Source: Ditylenchus dipsaci
Taxonomy: Eukaryota > Nematoda > Chromadorea > Rhabditida > Anguinidae
Direction of reading: 5' to 3'
DNA: 64,000 nucleotides
Assembly: GCA_004194705.1 (NCBI GenBank)
Contig: SADC01001036.1
Coordinates: 310,001-374,000 of the forward strand
Part shown: in pieces, positions 19,775 through 30,920 of the stretch
How positions within the stretch are numbered: position 1 is the stretch's first letter
Layout of the letters: every line of letters starts with the position of its first letter
Program-made: the position numbers and the translations under genes
The notes under the pieces: model-generated
Seen by the model: the letters and a program-made list of their open reading frames with translations, nothing else
What the model was told of the DNA's origin: nothing
Database searches by the model: none

Positions 19775-20768
19775 TTTGCGCGCCCCGACATTTGCGCGCC
19801 GACATTTGCGCGCCCCGACATTTGCGCGCCGACATTTGTGCGCCAGAATACATTTTCATACCTGGACTTCAATTAAACCACCAGATCACCACCACCAAAT
19901 CCCCAATCCCAATGTTTTGGTGGTGGTAAATTCACCCTCCGATAGATTCACCTTCTAAATTTTTGAGGTTACAAGTTCGAATCATGGTGGTAGCAGACAT
20001 CATATTTCTTAAAAACAGTCATAAGTCGACCATTAAACCTCCGGGTGCGTAAGAAAAACCTCCTGGTACCTCTCTTACATGGATATTCAGCTCGAGAACT
20101 CAAATTTTGGAATTAGCTGTGAGTAATTAAAAATCATTGTACCTTTACCAGAATTGTGTCCTGAACACGGTTTTATGATGCAAAAACAGCGATTTGACTT
20201 GCAGAAACCCCAGTTCTGCAGTAGTTTCATGCCCTTAAGGGCGTCTAGGTGGTTCTGAGGTCGTTTTACCTAAGAAGAGGTACTCAAGAGTTAGTACAAA
20301 GGCAATGTCACACATCGGTACTTAGTCCTTAGGAAGTAGTACCCAGGTAGCGGTACCTAATGCCGAGGTAGTGGATGGATGGATACATCTCGTATATGAA
20401 TACTAGTGGAGAGGTTGAAATAAGCGAGTTAACGGTTTCGGTCCACGCAATCCATATTCAGGTACAAGTGGTTATCTGGATGTTCACCTGTGGCAATTTT
20501 TACTTTTTTTAGCAGTCCGAGAAGGGTCTGTCCCAAGTCCACTGGTAATTTGTCTGATAAAAATGTATTTTGGTCTTTTAAATAGTGCTCATGGTTTTGG
20601 ATGAGGTACACACATAAAACCCGCTTGACTCAAAGTTAAATTTAGTTTATCCGTGTCGGCGCGCAAATGTCGGCGCGCAAATGTCGTGGCGCGCAAATGT
20701 CAGCGCGCAAATGTCGTGGCGCGCAAATGTCGGCGCGCAAATGTCGTGGCGTGCAAATGTCGGATAAC
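19775..20768. mobile_element. Fold-back element with inverted GACATTTGCGCGCC tandem arrays
   Basis: The left array (19775-19850) repeats GACATTTGCGCGCC in one orientation. The right array (20655-20768) repeats the complement GGCGCGCAAATGTC. The 800-bp interior contains a tRNA-like B-box word (AAGTTCGAATC) near 19970, a short unrecognised minus-strand frame (20429-20611) with KLPVDLGQTLLGLLKK, and no transposase. The terminal inverted repeats are therefore made of short tandem repeats, as in Drosophila FB elements. Confidence 0.7.
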
Positions 20769-21250
20769 CATATAACCTGCCACCCTTAAAAGTCGGACCT
20801 AGTGTCATATACGGGGTTTTCACACGGTATTAGCTTTTAATGTTAAACATTTCTTTATATCGAGGAAAATATTTGAAACTTTGTTAATTTTTTTCTGCAG
20901 GAAAAGCGATGACAGTACTGAAGCTTCCTGGAAGATCTTCTATTGGAAATAGTTAAAACTTAAGCTAAATTTACCTATACACACAGCATTCAGTTAGCCT
21001 TGACCCCTAAACCTCAATTAACCTTGACCCCTAGCACTCAATTATCTTGACAATGGGGACCATAGCATTTTTTTACATTTTTTGTGGGAAATATCCAGAT
21101 TGTGTCCGAATTAGCCCAAAGCACCCAAAATATCCTAAAATCATTTTTATGGTCCAAACCACCCTAAGCCATCTGCAACTATTATTGATATCTAAAAACA
21201 TACTTAACCACCATAACGAGATCTTAAATCGAGTTCTTGATTTTTTTATA

Positions 21251-21875
21251 CAGTAAACCCTCGATTTAACGCAACAAAAACAACTGCGCTCAGCAAACAA
21301 TAAAGATAAAGATTTTTTTGATTAGTGATTGCCTTTGCAATTTTATCCTTTATCGTAGAATTAGTCATGACCCCTCAGATGAAATTCCTTTTTGTCCCCT
21401 TCTTGAGTTTATTATGTGAATTAAGTGGTTGTAGTTGATATCACAATCTAACCGAAAATGCATTTGAGACGACTTTGAGAACTGCACAATTTCCAAAAAC
21501 TTCCATAAGTTATAGCTTTACTGTCACTTAACATCTTAAACCATGAACCATCGACACAAAAGTGATAATTTATGTTTAAAATGTAGAAACTAAAAAAAAC
21601 ACTTTTAATTATGGCGGATAATCACATCAAGCACCTACGATTATGGATAATTTTGACTGAAAGTGCTGATTTCAGGCGGTTTTGTCATGAGACCCCTGTC
21701 TAAAATAGTAAAAATAAACAAAAAAATCAGGCAAATAGTGACGATAAATCAAGGGGGCCGTTAAATCGAGGGGCCGTTAAATCGAGGGTATAACTCCTTA
21801 TGTTTTAGTCAAATCTAACCAAACTGAGCTCAGGGGCCGTTAAATCGAAGGGGCCGTAAAATCGTTGGTTCACTG
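21251..21875. mobile_element. Pogo/Tigger-like MITE with TA target duplication
   Basis: Starts CAGTAAACCCTCGATTTAACG after TA (21249-21250) and ends CGTAAAATCGTTGGTTCACTG before TA (21876-21877). Internal GGGGCCGTTAAATCGAGG copies lie near the right end. About 625 bp, non-coding. Confidence 0.75.
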
Positions 21876-22019
21876 TATATGTATGCTGAGGGTCAAGGTT
21901 AATCGAGTGCTGCGGGCATAGGTAGAATTTGATTAGAAAAAACCAGAAATCAAAAAAAAGGAAATAAAATGCAAGCACAAATTCGAGAAATGCTCACAAC
22001 TTCTCACACCCGAGCACTT

Positions 22020-22250
22020 AGATTTTTTTTAATAAAAAGACATTAAGGCTGTATTGATGACTATAAGGTGAATGATTAATTTAAAAAAGTTTTTTCTAAA
22101 AAAGTGCAAGAGAAGAATTATCTTACTTACAATAACTGATTGTACTTTATTGAGGCAACGTCAAATACAATTTTCGTATCTTAAAAATAATAATAAATAT
22201 TTTTTTGAAAGCAACCTTTTAATAACGAGATTTTTCGCTGTTTTTATTTT
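22020..22250. repeat. Dispersed repeat R1, third, diverged copy
   Basis: Shares TATTGATGACTA, AAAAAGTGCAAGAG, TTACTTACAATAACTG-like words and TTGAAAGCAACCTTTTAATA with the right part of R1. Only the 3' portion is present. Confidence 0.5.
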
Positions 22251-23279
22251 TCATTTATTTTTTTGCAAATTGTATTTTTATAGTAATTCAAGTAAATATT
22301 TAGGCTAAAGTAATGAGTTTGTTATTCGTGGTGATCATGCTTATTATTTCTCGCTGAATAATTTGGAAAATATGGGATGGCGGCTGGAAAAAGGAACAAA
22401 AGAGAGAAGATACTAGAATTTCTAAAAGTCGCGCAAAGATTGAAATTCGCGAATATTCGCGAATATTGAAATAAAGCACCTTCAGGTGTTGAAAACCATT
22501 AAAAGCATGATCAATAGTTGATTTTTATTTATCACAATTAAGCAACTGACTAATCATGCTCAAATAACCAAGCTCATCACTTTCCTCAAGAAAACATAAT
22601 ATTTCTTCAGATTTTTCAATCAACTCTCGTTATGAAGTCAACTCTGATTTCGCAATCACCCTCGCTGTACACTTAACTTTTGCCATCAATTAACTATCGC
22701 TATACAGTCAAGTCTACTATGTTATCAACTTTCGTTTTTTTGGGTCGCTATATCGGCACTTGTTTACTTCGGGGACCCCTGCCGCAAAGCCCACTTTTAT
22801 GACAGCAACTCACTGTGTAAATATTACTGAAAGCTTGGAAATGAATATAACACACGTTTCAGTTTGCTTTAACAAATACTAGCCTAGGCTCTGCCGAGAA
22901 ATGATTAGCCGCACCCTAAAACACCGGTCACGGACAAAATCCTCCCGCGCCGAAATCCTCCCGCGGCCGAAATCCTCCCGGCCATAATCCTCCCGGCCGA
23001 AATCCTCCGGCCGAAATCCTCCCGGACGTAATCCTCCCGCACCAAAATCCTCCCGCATCAAAATTTAATTTAACATCCATATTTTAAATCAAAAATTAAA
23101 ATTTAAAATCAAAATGATATTTTTAAGAGAAATGATGAAAGAAATCTTGGATGGAATGCTAGTCTAACTTACCAACTTCCTTGTAAAACTTCGAATTGTC
23201 TGTTAATGTTAATTTATGTTGCCATTAGTCCGATTCCAACATCCTTGTTATAAAATTTTGTTTAAGAAATAGGAGATTG

Positions 23280-23545
23280 TTTTTTCAATGGCAAACGACT
23301 GAATTTCCAACATTCTTGTCTAATTTTCATTTTTTTTCCAAGATCCTTGTTTGAATTTTATCTTCTTCCAACATCCTTGTCTAAAAGATCTCACTTACGA
23401 ATATCCTTGTTAAATTTCCAACACCCTTGTCTAATTTTTATTTTTTTCCAACATCCTTGTCTGAATTTTATCTTCTTCCAACATCCTTGCTAAATTATAC
23501 TATTCCAACATCCTTGCTAAATTACACTATTCCAACATCCTTGTC
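23280..23545. repeat. TTCCAACATCCTTGTCTAA tandem array
   Basis: About nine copies of CCAACATCCTTG occur, spaced irregularly by AATTTTATCTTCTT or AAATTACACTATT. All run in one orientation, inside the fold-back element at 22917-24285. Confidence 0.85.
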
Positions 23546-23887
23546 AGTTCCTACGGTCATTAAAACGGGTTGAAATCCCTTTGGGTTGACTTCCCATAAA
23601 ATGCCGATCATGTGGGGTGGGTTCACGACCCGGTCGGTGCTGCGAACTTTTTCGCACTGAACCTCACTTATTTTAATTTCACAGGAGGGAAGTTTGTGGG
23701 CGATAGTGCAGTGTGTTTTGTAAATGATATTTGTAAAATCTTACATTCATTTTGTAGCCCTAAATGGGTAGGTTTGCAAGATGTCTTTACCGGGGGGAAT
23801 TTATCGCGGGGAATAACCGTCGCCCTCGAAACATTTTGATTTGCAACAGGATCAAAATAAATCTCTTTTAAATAAAAAAAGCCTCTC

Positions 23888-23985
23888 AAAACGAATTTGG
23901 AGGCGCAATTTACCGGAGGCGCAATTTACCGAGGCGCAATTTGTAGAGGCGCATTTTATAGAGGCGCAATTTACCGCCGCCCGTA
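23888..23985. repeat. GAGGCGCAATTTACC tandem array
   Basis: Five to six units of 15-17 bp. No inverted partner array was found nearby. Confidence 0.8.
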
Positions 23986-24394
23986 AATGTTTATGTTTAT
24001 GAAAATGTTTATTGTTGTTATGAAATTTGATTCAATAAAGATTTGTTTTAAACTATGGATTTTGGATTGAATTTTGATGCGGGAGGATTTTAGTGCGGAA
24101 ATATTTTGGGGCGGGAAGATTTTGGTACGGGAGGATTTTAGTGCGGGAGGAATTTGGTGCGGGAGGATTACGTCCGGGAGGATTTCGGCCGGGAGGATTT
24201 CGGCCGGGAGGATTATGGCCGGGAGGATTTCGGCCGCGGGAGGATTTCGGCGCGGGAGGATTTTGTCACGTACCGCTAAAACACTGTATCTACGCTTAAA
24301 AAAATGCTAAAACACCGATAAAAACTTGGGTACCTTTGGGGCACACCCACAACTGAGCACAAATTATCTTAAAAAAAATTCAACTGAGCAAAAA

Positions 24395-24605
24395 GTCAGG
24401 ACAATTCGTCCCCAGGGACAATTCATTTTCCGGACAATTTATCGACGGGAAATTCCTCCCCAGGACAATTCATCCCCAGGGACATTCATTCCCCGGAACA
24501 ATTTATCGACGGGAAATTCCTTCCCAGGACAATTCATCCCCCGGGACAATTTATCGCCGGGACAATTCATCCCCAGCGACAATTCATCCCCAGAACAGAC
24601 ATGGA
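24395..24605. repeat. CCCCAGGGACAATTCAT tandem array
   Basis: About ten variants of a 17-bp unit (GGACAATTCATCCCCAG, GACAATTTATCGACGGG). Single orientation. It starts about 110 bp after the end of the fold-back element at 22917-24285. Confidence 0.85.
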
Positions 24606-24939
24606 CACAATACCCTCTCGCCGCAATATGCTCACGGCCACAGTCCCCTCGGCCACAGTTGATTTATTGTACCCAGGTTGGAGAACTCAGGTAGTGTAGT
24701 GGTACCCGGGTAGTAATATTTTCGTCTTGTAGTGAAGTTAAAAATTTTAAATGTTTTTCTATGATCAAACTTCAGTTTTACTGGATAATCCATGCACCAA
24801 CTAAACCGAGTGGTCGTCCACTTTGATCAAAATTATTTTTTCACGTTTTTCATGTTAAGTTTTCATGTTTTCAAAACTTATTTTCCGAACTAATTCGGGC
24901 ATGACGAAGATGGTTTAATAATAGTATAACAAAATTCGA

Positions 24940-25215
24940 CTTTTTGCCTTGGTCCCCAAGGCAATCCAACCTGAAAACCTGGATACTCCAAAAAGATGAA
25001 ATTCCAACATAGTTTTGTTAACTAGGGCCTACTGCATAAACTAACTCTGGTATGCATACATTCTTATGCATCCAGAGTCACTTTCGAGTGATTTGTGGCT
25101 AAGTTATGTGGGTGTGCGCATCTCAACCCCAAGCAACCAAGGCGCAGAGAGCTTGGTAGGTTAGAGATGCGCGCACGCACTTACCGTAGACATAATTCCG
25201 AGCAAGACTCTTTTT
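24940..25215. repeat. Dispersed fold-back repeat, family A, copy 3
   Basis: Begins with the small palindrome TTGCCTTGGTCCCCAAGGCAA, then AACTAGGGCCTACTGCATAA, ACTCTGGTATGCATACATTC, and the arms GTGGGTGTGCGCATCTC / GAGATGCGCGCACGCAC. Ends at CATAATTCCGAGCAAGACTC. Confidence 0.75.
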
Positions 25216-25239
25216 TACATTACAATTGAGGCAAGGACT

Positions 25240-25706
25240 AGCAATTTCTTTATTTCTTCATCTAAGCTTCTTGTTGCTAGCATTGACTGTAAAGTGAATA
25301 GACAGCGTTTCCTAACGCTCAGAAATTGCATTGTGAATAATCACAATCTTTTGCCGAGACAATACTGTCCACTTTCGGTACTGTACATAACAGAAAAAGA
25401 ACAAGATGAAGCAGAAGTAAGTCCAGAAAACAATACGGTAGAAGTCACACATGATCTGAGAAACTGGACGGTAAAATTTGTAACAGTGTCCAGTAATAAC
25501 CACAAAAATTATAGTCTTGCCAGATTCAGTCCTGCGTCACCACAAAAACCGACGAGAATGTAGCGGCTGAATTGGCTTTAAATGAACTAAGTGGACTGGC
25601 GGTGAAGATTTTGCTTGATAGTGGACGATTTGAGAAGGTTCTGCAAGACATTAATATTGCTATTGGAGACACAATAGTTCTTGAGGCTGCTTTTAGAGAT
25701 TGTTAA
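25240..25706 (+). pseudogene. Unrecognised coding remnant, one frame change
   Basis: An open frame reads LVASIDCKVNRQRFLTLRNC...EKEQDEAEVSPENN...ARFSPASPQKP to a TAG at 25561. A +1 shift near 25545 continues DENVAAELALNELSGLAVKI...VLQDINIAIGDTIVLEAAFRDC to a TAA at about 25706. Composition is clearly protein-like over about 150 residues. I do not recognise the family. It could be one exon pair with a missed intron or a decayed gene. It lies between a family A repeat and a fold-back MITE. Confidence 0.35.
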
Positions 25707-25760
25707 ACTATTATTTGAAAACACTGTATCAGCTGTTCATATACCGTATTTTCGACTCTA

Positions 25761-26034
25761 CTGTAGTTCGATAGTCCCGAAAAAAAACATAAGGGTCCCC
25801 CCTGTTGTTGTTTTTTCCAACAAATGTTTGAAAATTTTGCCTTGGCCCCCCTGTTGTTTTTTTTTCCAAATTTTTTTTTCAAATTTTCGAACAAAAATTG
25901 GAAAAAAAATTTTGAAAAAAAAAATTTGGAAAAAAAAACAACAGGGGGGACCAAGGCAAAATTTTCAAACATTTGTTGGAAAAAACAACAACAGGGGGAC
26001 CCTTATGTTTTTTTCGGGGACTATCGAACTACAG
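25761..26034. mobile_element. Near-perfect hairpin MITE, TA target duplication
   Basis: Begins CTGTAGTTCGATAGTCCCG after TA and ends CGGGGACTATCGAACTACAG before TA. The 135-bp arms contain CCCCCCTGTTGTTG and TTTTGCCTTGGCCCCCCTG, the same GCCTTGG/CTGTTGT phrase used in family B. It splits a CCGTATTTTCGACTCTA element end. Confidence 0.9.
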
Positions 26035-26519
26035 TAGGGCCGTATTTTCTCTAATATTCTCGTATTCTCGTTTTTTTTATGAAAGTAGAGCACTTGGAAT
26101 TGTGTTTTTGACCATACAATTTTCAACTTAAATGGGTAAGTTACCACCCAAAATGTAAACAAAAAGTATTTTCAAATAAGAGTCGACTTTTATTAGAGAA
26201 AATGTGGTAGACACTTTTGAAAATGTTTGATTATATTACGGAATTAATCAATTTAGCACCTAATAAACATTGAAGATTGATATTCAAAAATGCAAATTCG
26301 ATGTTTCTTTGTTTTCGATGTAGTTAATTATTTGTTCAGACCGAGGGGTGGCTAAAGCCGTGCGAGAGGTCATTTTCCCTACACTGTTTTGAGTTTTATA
26401 GTGTTTTTACTTAACAATTTTTGCGAAAAATTTGACGGGGGAGGCTCTATAGCCCCCTCAGTCCCCCTCCTTCCTGGCTACGCTCATGTGTATCTTCATA
26501 TCTTGTATATTTTAGTTAA

Positions 26520-27303
26520 ATGAGTATATTGACAAATGAAGGGTTTCGGGTAACTATTATTGGTGGAGGACTTAGTGGGTTATTGCTTGCTGGACTCCTT
26601 CAACTCAACAGTGCGGCTGCAGTCACAGTCTACGAGAGGTTTATCAGTGAAGAGTCGAGCTATTGGAGTCAGGGAGCCACTATCCATCTAAAATCTGACT
26701 CTGGCTTCTTGGCTATCAAATAGGCTGGTCTATTTGAGCTGTTCAAGTAGTCCTACCGTTCTGATTCAGTTCGTGTTCGGCTTATGCATCCTTAAGGCAA
26801 ATTGATAGCTACAAAAAGCACATAATATCGAAATTAGAAAAGAAAAGGATGGAAAACTTAAGACCAGTCATTGACCGAGGCCGTCTGACACTGCTTTTAT
26901 TAAACTCTGTAAAAGCAGGCACTGTGGAATGGAATAAGCATTTTTTAAGCCTAAGCCGAGAAAATGACTCCTCATACAAAATCAGCTTTTTGAGGTGGCT
27001 CATTTGCAACGGCTGATGTTGTGGTTGGATCTGATGGAGCCCGTTCTAAAGTCCGCTCTTTTGTGACTTTTATCAAACCTTATTACATGGGATACACTAT
27101 GATTAAGGTAAAAATTGAAAACATCAAAGAGAAGAGCCCAAAATGTTCAGCATGGTAGAGGAAGGTAAAACATTCATCATTGGAAAGAACAGATTTGTGA
27201 TTCTGACAACAAATAAAGACGGCTCTATGGTGTTCTACCCAAGTTTCAAAGTGGACAAGAATTGGAAAGCTAAATGTGAAATCAACTGGTCCGACAGAGA
27301 GCA
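26520..27303 (+). pseudogene. FAD monooxygenase exon-1 pseudogene, full-length exon
   Basis: Starts ATG after TTTTAGTTAA. Encodes VTIIGGGLSGLLLAGLLQ and YERFISEESSYWSQGATIHL, then has in-frame stops (AIK-stop-AGLF, LFK-stop-SY) and frameshifts. It continues as GRLTLLLLNSVKAGTVEWNK, VVGSDGARSKVR, MFSMVEEGKTFIIGKNRF and FYPSFKVDKNWKAKCEINW, ending at a retained splice donor (GAGCAG/GTTAGT, 27304). Keeping the donor shows DNA duplication and not retroposition. No exon 2 follows. Closest to the palindrome copies in the N-terminal part (SDSVRVRLMHP). Confidence 0.9.
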
Positions 27304-27469
27304 GGTTAGTCTTGTGGGTTACAGTAAAAATTTACACAAAAACATAGGACCATGGTGCAAATTTTTTTCACCAAAAATCAACAGAGGGGACCAAGGCAAA
27401 AGTTGCACCCAATTCTGCTCTAGCGCCTTTCTAGCGCCTGGAGCCACTTTCAGGTCGGCGAATAGAGTA

Positions 27470-27745
27470 AGGATCAAGAGTTACTCGTCATCCTACTCGT
27501 CCACCTGAAATCAGATCGATAGATCAAGAGTAACTCTTGATCTATGATCCTACTCGTGCGGTCTAAAACTGGATCGATAGATCAAGAGTAACTCTTGATC
27601 TATCGATCCGGTTTCAGATGGGCGAGTAACTCGTGATCCGTACTGTCTTCGGGTTTTCCTCTCATATTTGGCCAGAGTAATTCGTGATCCACACTCTCTT
27701 TTGGGTTTTACCTACTTTCGGCCAAAGTAACTCGTCATCACCTAT
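27470..27745. repeat. Palindromic GATCAAGAGTAACTCTTGATC array
   Basis: Three or more overlapping hairpins are built on AGATCAAGAGTAACTCTTGATC. The longest, GATCGATAGATCAAGAG plus its complement at about 27570-27606, is a perfect palindrome. Flanking GAGTAACTCGTGATCC units repeat to 27740. Confidence 0.8.
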
Positions 27746-28061
27746 CTCACACTACCTAATGTGTATTTCCATTCTTTAGTTCTTTAGAATATTTAGTGAA
27801 ACCCATCATAAAATCACATAAATGATATTATATTTAAAATCTTTTTGCAACCCATTTATGGGTTTTTCATCAGGTTGACAAACCCATTTCTCAACCAACT
27901 CCCCCCCCCCCAAGTGTCCCCCGCCCCCCTTTAAGTCACTATGACTTCAAGTCACAAAAAACGCAAAAAAGGAGCTTTCAAATAGTATATCAGAGTACGC
28001 TAAATTTACGAAACGCCCATAAACCAAATGATATGTTGTCAAGGAAATCAATACGCTTACA

Positions 28062-28616
28062 AAAGGAACCTCGTGAACTTGTTTTTCACTCGTAAATTAG
28101 ACTCTGTTCTCATTGGATAGCCATTATGTGACTATCAATCAAATTCGTTTAGATCTCTTGCCCATAAGCCAAAAAGTTGGGATAAGAAGGCTATTAAAAT
28201 ATTGAAAAATTACAGGGGAACCAGGGCATTTTTGAATTTCAAAGGGAACTTTCTGGGTCACAGGCTCAAATACTATTGGGTGCGCACCTTGTTTTTTTTT
28301 ACATTAATTTTTTTATTCTCCCCTGTTCTAATAATTTTGTTAGATAGCTTAGGGGCTGATGATCATTCTAACACGTAAACCTCTAAATATCAGTGGGTAA
28401 AAATAGTATGTGCACCCAGTAGTATTCGAACTTGTGACCTAGTTATAAAGTCCCTTTGGTTTTTCAATTTTATATTAGCCTTCTTATCCCAACTTTTTGG
28501 CCTATGGGCACGAGATCTCAACGAATTTGATTGAAAGACACATACTGGCTATTCAATGTGACCAAACTCCAGTTTACGTGTGAAAAACCAATTTGCGAGG
28601 TTCCCTTGTTATTTGT
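28062..28616. mobile_element. Fold-back element, family C, copy 1
   Basis: AAGGAACCTCGTGAACTTG pairs with the complement of GCGAGGTTCCCTTG. Arms share CATTGGATAGCCATTATGTG, CCCATAAGCCAAAAAGTTGG and GGGTGCGCAC / GTGCACCC with complements. A second copy at 40.44-40.89 kb lies in a KAT6 intron. The inner arm contains a tRNA-like TTCGAACTTGTGACC. Confidence 0.85.
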
Positions 28617-28957
28617 AAAGTGGTGCTCATCTTTGTAACTAGAATACACAAAATAGTAATGAAAAGCATTCGTTCATTGACCTTGTGAACTTAGCAACAA
28701 ACTACGAAAAATAAGGAAGCACAATATGGAGAAAACAACATTTCTTGTTTGTCTCCGTCAGATAATTTATATCCGTTTAACTGTACATAGTCATCCCAGA
28801 AACTTTATTTTAGTCACTGTAAATCCTATTTGAGTATTTTCACACCTTCCTAATTTCGGCTCCATATCAGAACTTGCTGTCTTATCTACCTTGGTCCCTC
28901 CTTTTGATTTTGCTTTTTTACTAACTCTCACTCACAGGTCAAAAAATGGTCCTCAGC

Positions 28958-29001
28958 CGTGGTGCGCAAAACAGATAAATTTATCTGTTTTGCGCACCAC
29001 G
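28958..29001. repeat. Perfect 44-bp palindrome
   Basis: CGTGGTGCGCAAAACAGATAA is followed directly by its reverse complement with no spacer (axis at 28979.5). Confidence 0.9.
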
Positions 29002-29019
29002 TCCTCAGCAAAACACTGT

Positions 29020-29190
29020 GGAATACGTATGCAGTCAAACCTTGTTTATCCGGCACTCCCAAAAGTTCGTTCCCGCCTTGGGTCCGACACTTTTTTGACC
29101 CGATTTTTGAAAGCTTTTGCCAGTTCTGTTTTCGAAATTTGGTCGGAAATGTCGTCAGGATTTCACTTTTGCCGATTCTTTTTTTTCAAA
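29020..29190. repeat. Pogo/Tigger-like MITE half
   Basis: TCAAACCTTGTTTATCCGGC, AGTTCGTTCCCGCCTTGGG, TCCGACACTTTTTTG and TTTGGTCGGAAATGTCG match the left half of the 43.4 kb MITE. Confidence 0.6.
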
Positions 29191-29735
29191 CCCTGCAATT
29201 TCATCATTAAAAAATAAAAAATCCGGGTATAGGGCACCCCTTTTTGAAAATGGCTTCTTTCATCACCTAAGAATTGAACCAAAATACCTATCCTATTTAG
29301 TAGTTTTGTGTTATGATCGAAGTGTCCTCCTTCTTTGGCAACAAACTACATAAATAATAAGGCAAACCTGACATCGTTCCTCCTTGCCTTTAGCAAATTA
29401 TTTAGGTCTATCAAACATTTTGTGTTCATTAAAAAACTTTTGTTGTATAGTTACTGCAAATAATGGGTCCTTATTGGGTTGGTGGCCAACTAACGATTGT
29501 TCACCTATTTTGCTAGCAACTGTTGTGCCTTTTCTCAGCTTAATCCGCCCGATTGTATTAAACTGTGATATAAATAATCAAAAATTTCGGTGCATTTATC
29601 TTGGATGTTCAAACAAATCATAAAACTTATTATCATCACTTATTATTTCGTAAAGATGGTCCAGCTTGGAACATCTTTCGATTGCCGACCCTCAATAAAG
29701 AAAATTTTACTCAATGAAGAAAATATCAAATTTTG

Positions 29736-30003
29736 ACGCTACTCGTTTATACCCCTCCCAAAAAAGCTACTCGGTTTTACCCCTCAAAATAATTTTTTAG
29801 GGGTATCTAAAACCATAGTTTTTAATATAAAATAGCCGGTATTAGTAATGGCTTGGCCCTGAGCCTAAGCCTAATGGCCTAAGCCTAATGGCCGAAGCCT
29901 AAGCAAAGCCTAAGGGCTAAGCCTAATTCTAAAGCCTAAAAATTATTGGGAGGGGTAAAACCGAGTAGCTGTTTTTGGGAGGGGTAAAACCGAGTAGCGC
30001 CCA
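29736..30003. mobile_element. Fold-back element, family D, copy 1
   Basis: GACGCTACTCGTTTATACCC and AGCTACTCGGTTTTACCCC on the left pair with GGGGTAAAACCGAGTAGCTG and GGGTAAAACCGAGTAGCGCC on the right. The centre is an AAGCCTAATGGCC repeat. Related copies are at 48.35 and, in part, 35.8 kb. Confidence 0.85.
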
Positions 30004-30920
30004 AATTTTTATCAAAAATTGTCATTTTTCAAGGAAAAATTTTTTGAAAATTTCTCCCGATACAAAATCTTGTCCTAAATCCTAATCCGTTCAAATCAGA
30101 TCAAAATAAATTTTATGAGCTGAGATGTTTACAAAAGTATTTTAGACTTATCTACTAAAAATAACTATATCTTAGTTCATAAAATTTATTAGAATCTGAT
30201 CTTAGCGGATTCGGGTTCAGTACAAGATTTTAATTTTAGAAAAGACTATTCAAAACGTTTGCCTTAGAAGACCAAAAAAATTTTATAAGCACAGCAACAT
30301 GCGAAATTAGAATTTGCGCGGGACCACCATAATTTTGTCTATAATGTTTACGAATTAATTAATTTTTTCAAAATACAAAACCGTTCACTAGTCGAGCCAA
30401 GGTTGCCAGATTGGACGAGTTAGCCGACATCCATGGTTGTTTACTATCTATATGAGTTGTTATCTAAAACTTGAAAATAAATGTAATACAAAGTTAAAAT
30501 ACACACAAAAAAATTAATTCAAAAAAGTTATGGACATAATTAGGGTGTTCCCGCACGAATTCGAACTTTGCTGATTGCCGTGCTTATCAAGTTTACAAAA
30601 TTGCAATTTTCGATAAAACTTGAAAAAAAAAGTACTAACGGTCGGTAATCGATATTTTACTCCAACATCAAGCCTTTAAATCCTACCATGTTATCGTCTC
30701 TGCAAAAAAAATTTATACATCTCTTATCACACTTAAACACAATCGGGAAAATCAGTCTTGAACAAAACACAACAGTTTCTAACAAAACAGTTTCACATAA
30801 CAGTTTCTAACAAAATAAGGTTGAAAAGTTGAATAAGGTGAAAAATTTGAGGTTGACTACGATCCGGATAAGTGCCAAATAATATTTTAGTCCTTTCATT
30901 TGAACTAAATTTTGGTAAAA
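30004..30920. other. AT-rich 5' flank of the monooxygenase gene
   Basis: No repeat terminus or open frame recognised. Holds the presumed promoter of the monooxygenase gene. No TATA or initiator can be assigned with confidence. TAACAGTTTCTAACAAAA is repeated near 30770-30820. Confidence 0.4.

Larger units (their letters stand above)
22917..24285. mobile_element. Fold-back element whose termini are GGGAGGATTTCGGCC tandem arrays
   Basis: The left terminus (22917-23062) is CTAAAACACCGGTCACGGAC followed by eight to nine CGAAATCCTCCCGGC units. The right terminus (24074-24285) is the mirror image, ending GTCACGTACCGCTAAAACAC. Unit variants occur in mirrored order (GCATCAAAAT, GCACCAAAAT, GGACGTAATC, then GGCCG units, then GCGCC), so the arms are true inverted repeats. 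The interior holds a CCAACATCCTTGT array, a GAGGCGCAATTTACC array and no recognisable gene. Confidence 0.85.

Noticed and set aside
24074..24310. Gly/Arg-rich open frames (GRISAGRI-type repeats)
   Set aside because: They are translations of the GGGAGGATTTCGGCC tandem array forming the right end of a fold-back element.
23280..24600. Regular repeats with spacers resembling a CRISPR array
   Set aside because: Units are 15-24 bp with no unique spacers, there are no cas genes, and the genomic context is eukaryotic.
25681..26162. Overlapping open frames on both strands rich in Phe and Lys
   Set aside because: They are readings of a near-perfect hairpin MITE (25761-26034), so both strands give the same frame.
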